Position numbers and translations under genes: made by a program
Assembly: GCA_013407085.1 (NCBI GenBank)
Contig: JACCGJ010010096.1
Location: 1 to 64,000, forward strand
Direction: 5' to 3'
Length of the DNA stretch: 64,000 nt
DNA from: Atriophallophorus winterbourni
Taxonomy: Eukaryota; Platyhelminthes; Trematoda; Plagiorchiida; Microphallidae
Shown: positions 57,889 to 64,000 of the stretch, in pieces
Layout: every line of letters starts with the position of its first letter
Position numbering within the stretch: the first letter of the stretch is position 1
Notes under the pieces: model-generated
What the model was told of the DNA's origin: nothing
Database searches by the model: none
Seen by the model: only the letters and a program-made list of their open reading frames with translations

Positions 57889-58849
57889 GTTAAAACGTTA
57901 ATGCACTAATAGATCAATCTTATGAAATATTTGTAGGTCTTAGAGTAGATAATGATCATGTAACATAATAATTATAATCGGAACCCAAGTGTACGGTGTA
58001 TTGTATATTCGTAAACTAACAAAGTTACATCGATTTCATTGGTCTCCGTTTAACTTTCATTCTACGTATACAATAATTATCATCGAAGTATGCTCTCAGT
58101 TTTACAAATGCCTTCAGAGTGTGTGCTCAAATTTTTATGCTACTTCGCAATTAAAACAGCTCTTATCGTTAAAATAACAAACATGTTCAAATGGTGAAGG
58201 CGATGCAATCGGTTTTCTAACCATCCTCAAACGAATCGCTTCTATTTAATAGCGAAGCGAGCACCAACGAACAATTCTATCAATCGATCGATATTAAATC
58301 TATTGATTAGTGTAGCAGCGCACACTTGATATTCAGCTGCTGAACTAAATGCACAGCAAATTTGACGGAGTTTATAAGCCAACTGGGAATGATGTGGCTT
58401 ATAATTCTAACGGCTTAACAAACTTATACGGCTTACATTTAAAGTATGATTAGTGGTAATCTCGGTTTCCTCTCACGTGTTGCGTAGAAAAGAATCGAAA
58501 AATCGGAATATTCTATTTACATTATATATTTTAATATGAAAGATTGATCACAATATTAAAATGATGTGGAACCTTCTTGTTTTATTATTATTTTGACTGT
58601 AATGGATATGAAGTAGAAATTTTTAACACAGAGCAGGCTTTGTTTGAATAATCAGGTTATTGTCAAACTAAGATCTGAATTTTTTGATGAGTGTGAAAAT
58701 CATGAACGACAATTTCTTGAATGATTATTCAAGGCAGATTACTTTGGATTCGCGTAAACGCAGCAATAATAAAAAAATCGTAAAAAATATTAGCGAGTGC
58801 AAGAATTACAGAAATTATGGGAAAAGGCAATTTTCTATACAAAAAACTT

Positions 58850-59275
58850 CGTTTGTATGCATTTTCATCAAACACGCCCCACGACCGGATTCTTGCTGTT
58901 TGCACTCATCAGGTACGGGCAGTAGGATCAGGATCCGCATGCGTTTGAAACAGTTAAAAATGGAAAATAGTTGCGTTTGTATGCCAATGTTAAATAAGGC
59001 TGGTAAGACCATCCTGTTCAATCCCATTTGTCCAAACACATGTATAATGGAGTTAAACCCATAACCATTAACAAAAATGCTCAGTTGCATGCATTTCCAT
59101 CACATCCACCCACCCCACGACTGGTTTAGTGCTGGTTGAGTTCATCTGCATGTATGCCTTGAAGCAGTGAAGGAATCGTAAACACAGTATGTGCTTGTTT
59201 GCCAATGTTTGATAAGTATGGGTAGACTAAACTGTTCAACCACATGTTCCCCAATATATATATTGTATGATTAGG
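58850..59275 (+). repeat. Dispersed repeat R2, tandem pair (about 231-bp period)
   Basis: Two units with TGCATTT.CATCA.A, CCCCACGAC.GG, CATC...TGCATG..T, TTTGTATGCCAATGTT/TTTGCCAATGTT and CTGTTCAA.C. The second is more diverged. Confidence 0.8.
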
Positions 59276-59376
59276 CAAAATCATGTCAAGATGATGCAAG
59301 GTTATTCGAAGATTTTGTGAGCCGTGTTCAGAGCCAAAGATGTTTTTAATACCTGGAAGTTATTTCTCTAATTCAT

Positions 59377-59480
59377 GTACCGTATTTTTCGGACTATAAG
59401 GCGCACATAAAAACACTAATTTGTACGAAAAATCGGCAGTGAGCCTTATATTTCGGTGCGGCTTATGTATGAATAGTGTA
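59377..59480. repeat. MITE-like terminal sequence with 'actataaggcgcac' motif
   Basis: ACCGTATTTTTCGGACTATA then AGGCGCAC, followed by a related GAGCCTTATATTTCGGTGCG. It resembles the end of non-autonomous DNA transposons seen in many animal genomes. The other end was not found. Confidence 0.4.
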
Positions 59481-59734
59481 TGTTCACACTGTGAACATAA
59501 ATATCCTTCCACAATCATTACAATTAATTCATAGATTTACCTAAAATATTAAATGGTTTTTTCTGTATTGTCTGGCGTCCAGCTATGACTTTATTGTACA
59601 ATTTACAAATATTAAGCAAAATGCGAATCTACTACTATTCATTAGCAAGCCTCAACATATCTGAAATAACTTCAATTTTTTCGTAAATAGATAAGGTTTG
59701 TCAAAAAACAGATATATTAATTGTTAAATAGGGT

Positions 59735-60330
59735 CCTCACGAAGAACCACGATGTTCAAATACAGAATCAGAAAATGATACTTGGCCAAGCGCTTGAGGC
59801 GCTAAGACAAGACTAATGTATTTTGATGCTCATATATGCATTACCTACACACCACTATCGGTTTCTGGGTGTTTGCCGTCATCAGGTGGAGACAGTAAGA
59901 TTAGGTTTAGTGAGCCTTGAAACAGTAGATATATGGTAAACAAAGTTATACTTGTATGCATGTATGTATGTATGTATACTTGCAAACAACCATGATGTTC
60001 AAATTCAGAATCACAAAGTGATTCTTGGCCAGGCGCTCGATGCGCTTATAAACGACCAACGTTATGCACTGTTCGCATCCCCATCCCTTACACACCACTA
60101 CCGGTTCATGAATGTCTGCCGTCGTCAGGTGTATACAGTAAGATCAGGTTCAGTGAGCCTTGAAACAGTAGTAATGTTGTAAACATAGTTATACATGTAT
60201 GTCATTTTTAAATAACGTTCTTACAAAGAACTACAATGTTCAAATACAGAATCACAAATTGATTTTTGGCCAAGCGCTCGGGGTGCTTATAGAAGACCAA
60301 TGTTATGTGGTGTTCGCATCAGCCAGATTT
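59735..60330 (+). repeat. Dispersed repeat R1, tandem array of 2.4 units (about 242-bp period)
   Basis: Units begin at about 59748, 59990 and 60232 with ATGTTCAAAT.CAGAATCA, then TTGGCCAAGCGCTCG.GGCG, CACACCACTACCGGTT, GTC.TCAGGTG and AGTGAGCCTTGAAACAGTAG. The third unit is truncated. Confidence 0.85.
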
Positions 60331-62359
60331 TCATCATATTTAAACACAGGTTATTACTCTGCTTCACTGAAGTTTCTTAACCAAGTAAAGGATGTTATGA
60401 AACTTTTTGATGTTCTTGTTCGCTAGAAACAAATTTCTAGTAAGATAAATGTTTAGGAAGCAATTCGGAGTGCTACAGCGAACCATTCATGCATCGAAAT
60501 TTGGATACTTATTTGTTGCAGAACGATTTGACGACACCTGCGTATTGACTCATGGTAACTATACAACTTGACTATACTTGACATTACATGTTTATTTTAT
60601 ACCTATTTCCTGAATGTATATTTACTATGATATGGTAGTTGTGAAGCTATGTGCTTTTTGTGACCATAAATTCTTGAATCTTGAATCTTTTTGAACCGGA
60701 ACCCAGTTAGTTTTTCGGCTCAGCTTTTTAAACGTTTGACTGTATGTTTGACTGTAACCCACTTTTAACACCAAAGTCTGAGAAACTTGAATTGTGTCCG
60801 GTACATCTGAAAAAAATTAATTGCATGAAACATTTCGTTTAATTTTCGGACTGCGAAATTATTTCTGGTCACATTTCTCCTATTTCGACGAAGTTGTTTC
60901 TGCTGCTTATAATGGACGGAAGATGTGCCGCACAGATTTTTGAGTACCATCTGCGAATTTGCACAGAGAAACTGATTCCATTCCATATTCGACGCTTCGG
61001 CTGCTTGTATCATCGCCATTCTGGGGTCCTAATGCGTTAATTGAAGATTTGTTCGATAAATCACATTTAGCAGTCAGCGGCATTAGACGCGGTTTCGAAT
61101 TTGTGAAAGCAATTTACCAAACTTCAAAGGGATCGTAAGGTTGCTTTTTTGAAAGCTGTCAGAATTAAGTTAATGGCTGCAAACTTCGACGCATCTGGCC
61201 TTCGGGATTGACTATATATGACCTTTTCCGAATAAATAATTTGAGCTAGAATTTGAGCAGAATGAAAACTCCTTACACTTCACATGGAATCCAAATTCAG
61301 ATAGCCGTTTGAAAACCACCTCCAAATGCACCACAAAATTTCACTCTAGAGCAGTCTATCGAACTATAGAAATTTTTACGTCTTAATTTCCATGATTTTG
61401 CATGATTATTTTATAAACCTCTGTGCATGAATGAAGGGATTCTCTCTTTCATCTTCTACGTCACATGGAACAATCTCATTACAGAAGATCAAAACTGACG
61501 AAGGTTTCAACTTTGATATCAATTACGGTTTATTTGAACATTTCCTAATCGATAAATATTATCTAGTGAACGAAATATTTGTAGAGGTTCAGTATGTAGA
61601 AAGAGACTTTAGGGAAATTTTCAAGATGGGACTCATCTATCGTTCGCCATACCAGTGCTTTCGGATAGAGTAGCAATGCACCGATAGTCAGAGAAACGAA
61701 TTCCGTTGATCGAACGATAGAGGAATGTCTCAAAAGTATTATGATTGATTTTAGAATGCCGATTTCAACAAAGATTGTGTTGCCGACATTCAGTTTGCAG
61801 TTGATTGAAATGGTTCGATGTAACAAAAATCGCTCATATACATGGAGTCAGTATTACAAAGATAACCCTCTTTTTGAATTGATTTTGGAGTTTTATTCTG
61901 TTTAAGAAAAATTCAATATTACGAGATTTGCGTTAAATGTTCCACATTAGTATTCAACCTGTATTGTGTACACGTTCACTGAAACTCTCATTAAACATCA
62001 ATGAAATTTGACATGTTGGAGCGATATACCCGGTGGGTTGTTTGTTTACCGATCCACACAAAGCTAGAAGATTTGCAAACAAAATTTGATTCTCCCACGC
62101 TTGAAAATTCGATTAATTTTGCTTGAGATGACGATAATCTAGTTTTCGGATTTTTGGGATTAAAATGGTTTTGCAAGAAATTAAATGAAGCTTAATCAAT
62201 TACGGTCAAAAATTAGTAGTTTTCTTCGTATAATAATAATAATATTTAATTGATTATTATAATATTAGACTCCTGATCAATCAATTAACATGCTAGTATT
62301 GATCGGGTCGATGTTATCAACAGTACACTTTTATTTGTTTACATGGCACATTTACACTC
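60331..62359. other. Unassigned sequence
   Basis: Contains two open stretches (61431-61673 plus, 60765-61019 minus) of about 80 codons that I do not recognise. 62225-62290 is an AT-rich palindromic tract. Nothing else seen. Confidence 0.4.
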
Positions 62360-62560
62360 TTACAAGGTTCACTGAAAGTAAGCTTACTCTCTCACCATTG
62401 ACGACGGCAAATAGCCTGGAAATCGGTTGTGGTACATAACTGCTGCGACGTGAATAACACATTGCATTGGCCAGCCATGAGTACCTTGAGCGCTTGTCCA
62501 ATAATCACTATATGATTCTGTGTTTGAACATCATGGTTCGTTGTACTAACTTTATTAAAC
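62360..62560 (-). repeat. Dispersed repeat R1, minus copy
   Basis: Reverse complement gives CACTACCG-like core, then in order CTCACTGAA..AAGCTTACT, GACGACGGCAAATAGCC and, further on, GATTCTGTGTTTGAACATCA, the start of the R1 unit. Confidence 0.7.
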
Positions 62561-62589
62561 AACGATTTCAAAGTCTTGAAATTTTACCA

Positions 62590-62700
62590 CTTATATACAG
62601 TTACAAGGCTAACTGACATGAGACTTACTGTCTCTACCTGATGACGGCATACAGCCACGAAACGGTTGTGATGTGTAAGTGTGGGGGATGTATGCACCAC
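62590..62700 (-). repeat. Dispersed repeat R1, second minus copy
   Basis: ACTGACATGAGACTTACTGT, CTCTACCTGATGACGGCATA and CAGCCACGAAACGGTTGTGA are the reverse complement of the R1 core. With 62360-62560 it forms another tandem pair in the opposite orientation. Confidence 0.75.
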
Positions 62701-64000
62701 CTTATAGTAATTTGAGAAAATTCGCTTCGATTTTGACGGATTTGCTCTAAGTATTATTAGCTCTCCATATAATTCTTTTACAACCTCTGTTTAAATCCGT
62801 TGTTTGCATGATGATATTGCTGGTTGATTTGCGGAGCGTCTAACCGGTACAATTTTCTTCTTTATTCCTATGTTAAAACGGGCAGTGTTTCAACTTGTCC
62901 TTCTCGACAGCCTAAGGTTCCTAATTTATTCGTCAATCTGATGTCGAAAACGTATCGCGAGCATTTGTTGACAAATGTTTGCATTTGTCGGTAACGCTGT
63001 CAGTTAATTTGGACTACTCTAACCATTGAAGTGTGCAACATATTATTCTTTGATGATAAGAAAATAAGTAGAAAGTTGTATTTTATATATCCATTTTCAT
63101 TACGTAAACATTTATTATTACAAGTTCTTGTTGATAAGTTGCATAGTGTTTTGGCTTGTGGGATAATCGGTGGTGAATATGAAGCAGAACGTTCTGTTGG
63201 CGACGTTCGGTTAACTTTGAGCGCAGGTATGTAATGATTTCGTGCACTATAGGGTTCCATATGACAAAAGCAGCCCGACAAAGGAGGAACGATTTCCCCC
63301 GCAGTGAAAGGTTGGTTGGCCGAAGTTTCATGATGTCGACCTGATGTGCGTTTAGCAGTCAAATGCAGTCAAATGTGCACTCCTCCAGCATGAAAATGAC
63401 GATCACACTGTGCATCAGACGGGAGTGGTCAAAAACGAGCTCTTTATAACTCTTAAAATCAAAACATAAGCTTTCATATCTTTTCTCAAACGTCTTTCTA
63501 GCGAAAGTGCGGCTTACCACCCACCCAGTAAGCGTGACTGACTCTGACACAACAAGGGTTGTATAGTCGCCAAACGGCAGTTTGCATCTAATAATTTTTG
63601 TTTGTCTACAGAAAATAAAATCAAGTTGATGCAACTAGTCTAAACGATGAGGTTTCCAAGTAAACTTAAGTTGTGGTTTTGCTTGAAACAAGGTGCATAG
63701 CTCGAAAATAGGTTGTCCATTTTGAGTTGATCTGCCGTTTCCAAACATTGGTCAATACTCCGGATCTGCAGGAACTCTGGCAACAAAATTACGCAATACC
63801 ACTACACATGTTTAGGCGGCACACATTTTTAGGAATGTTGTGACAACATAATCAAAAGGATTTTTTTAAACAGGAAACCTCTTTTATAAAGGTTGAACAC
63901 CGTTATTGTACTAGTTGTGCGCTTTAGCTTCAAATTTCAAACCTATTTTCTTTCTGCGCTTTTTGGTTCATTTACTTATAGTTCGCTGTTTTGCATAGCA
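62701..64000. other. Terminal stretch, no gene recognised
   Basis: Short ORFs on both strands overlap each other at 63000-63362 without motifs. A short hydrophobic run, FLLISCIVFWLVG then stop (about 63125-63165), was considered as a last exon of copy A but is too short to support. Confidence 0.35.

Noticed and set aside
58850..60330. Regularly spaced repeats suggesting a CRISPR array
   Set aside because: Units are about 230-242 bp and similar throughout, without short repeats and unique spacers; the DNA is eukaryotic.
63031..63234. Short hydrophobic run as the TM4 exon of membrane-protein copy A
   Set aside because: Only 13 hydrophobic residues, weak acceptor, and competing ORFs on both strands.

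Overview
The window is eukaryotic genomic DNA with long introns, widely spaced exons and a dense load of non-LTR, LTR and DNA transposons. The kinds of retroelement (RTE and CR1-like LINEs, a CsRn1-like Gypsy element, a Pao/BEL gag) and the protein sequences suggest a flatworm, most likely a digenean trematode. That is an inference from family resemblance, not a database match. No prokaryotic features, rRNA, tRNA or CRISPR arrays were seen.

Host genes. (1) Positions 1-2349, plus strand: the last three exons of a UBE2O-type E2/E3 hybrid ubiquitin ligase, covering the end of the UBC fold and the C-terminus. (2) Positions 10576-26755, minus strand: an alanine aminotransferase gene. Eight exons join in phase into about 468 codons; the short terminal exon was not located. 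Its introns carry a 3.7-kb CR1-like LINE, a SINE-like insertion, a small inverted-repeat element and several dispersed repeats. (3) Two related small multi-pass membrane protein genes: copy B on the minus strand (about 44.2-46.7 kb) and copy A on the plus strand (53.1-57.9 kb, open at the 3' side). They share intron phases and residue register but little sequence identity. Their function is unknown to me.

Mobile DNA. From 26.9 to 30.1 kb lies an intact Pao/BEL-type gag ORF flanked by degenerate repeats. From 30.6 to 40.0 kb there is a three-level nest: a LINE is split by a Gypsy-type LTR element (4-bp target duplication GTTT), and one LTR of that element is split by a nearly intact RTE retrotransposon (9-bp target duplication). 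The RTE lacks only one base in its long ORF. From 40.1 to 42.4 kb and 49.6 to 51.9 kb are remnants of another LINE family with a C-terminal zinc finger. From 47.26 to 49.14 kb is a piggyBac fossil bounded by TTAA, with both ends of the transposase still readable. From 54.8 to 55.7 kb is another CR1-like remnant. Several dispersed repeats recur: a unit of about 240 bp and a related unit of about 230 bp (both locally tandem at 58.8-60.3 kb), a 195-bp repeat forming an inverted pair around the last UBE2O exon, and a foldback element with 98-bp terminal inverted repeats.

The two enzyme genes converge, with about 8 kb of repeat-rich spacer between them. The membrane-protein genes are divergently oriented, with the piggyBac and LINE remnants in the roughly 6.5-kb gap between their first exons. 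The strongest observations are the layered insertions with identifiable target duplications, which give a relative time order, and the unannotated membrane-protein pair.
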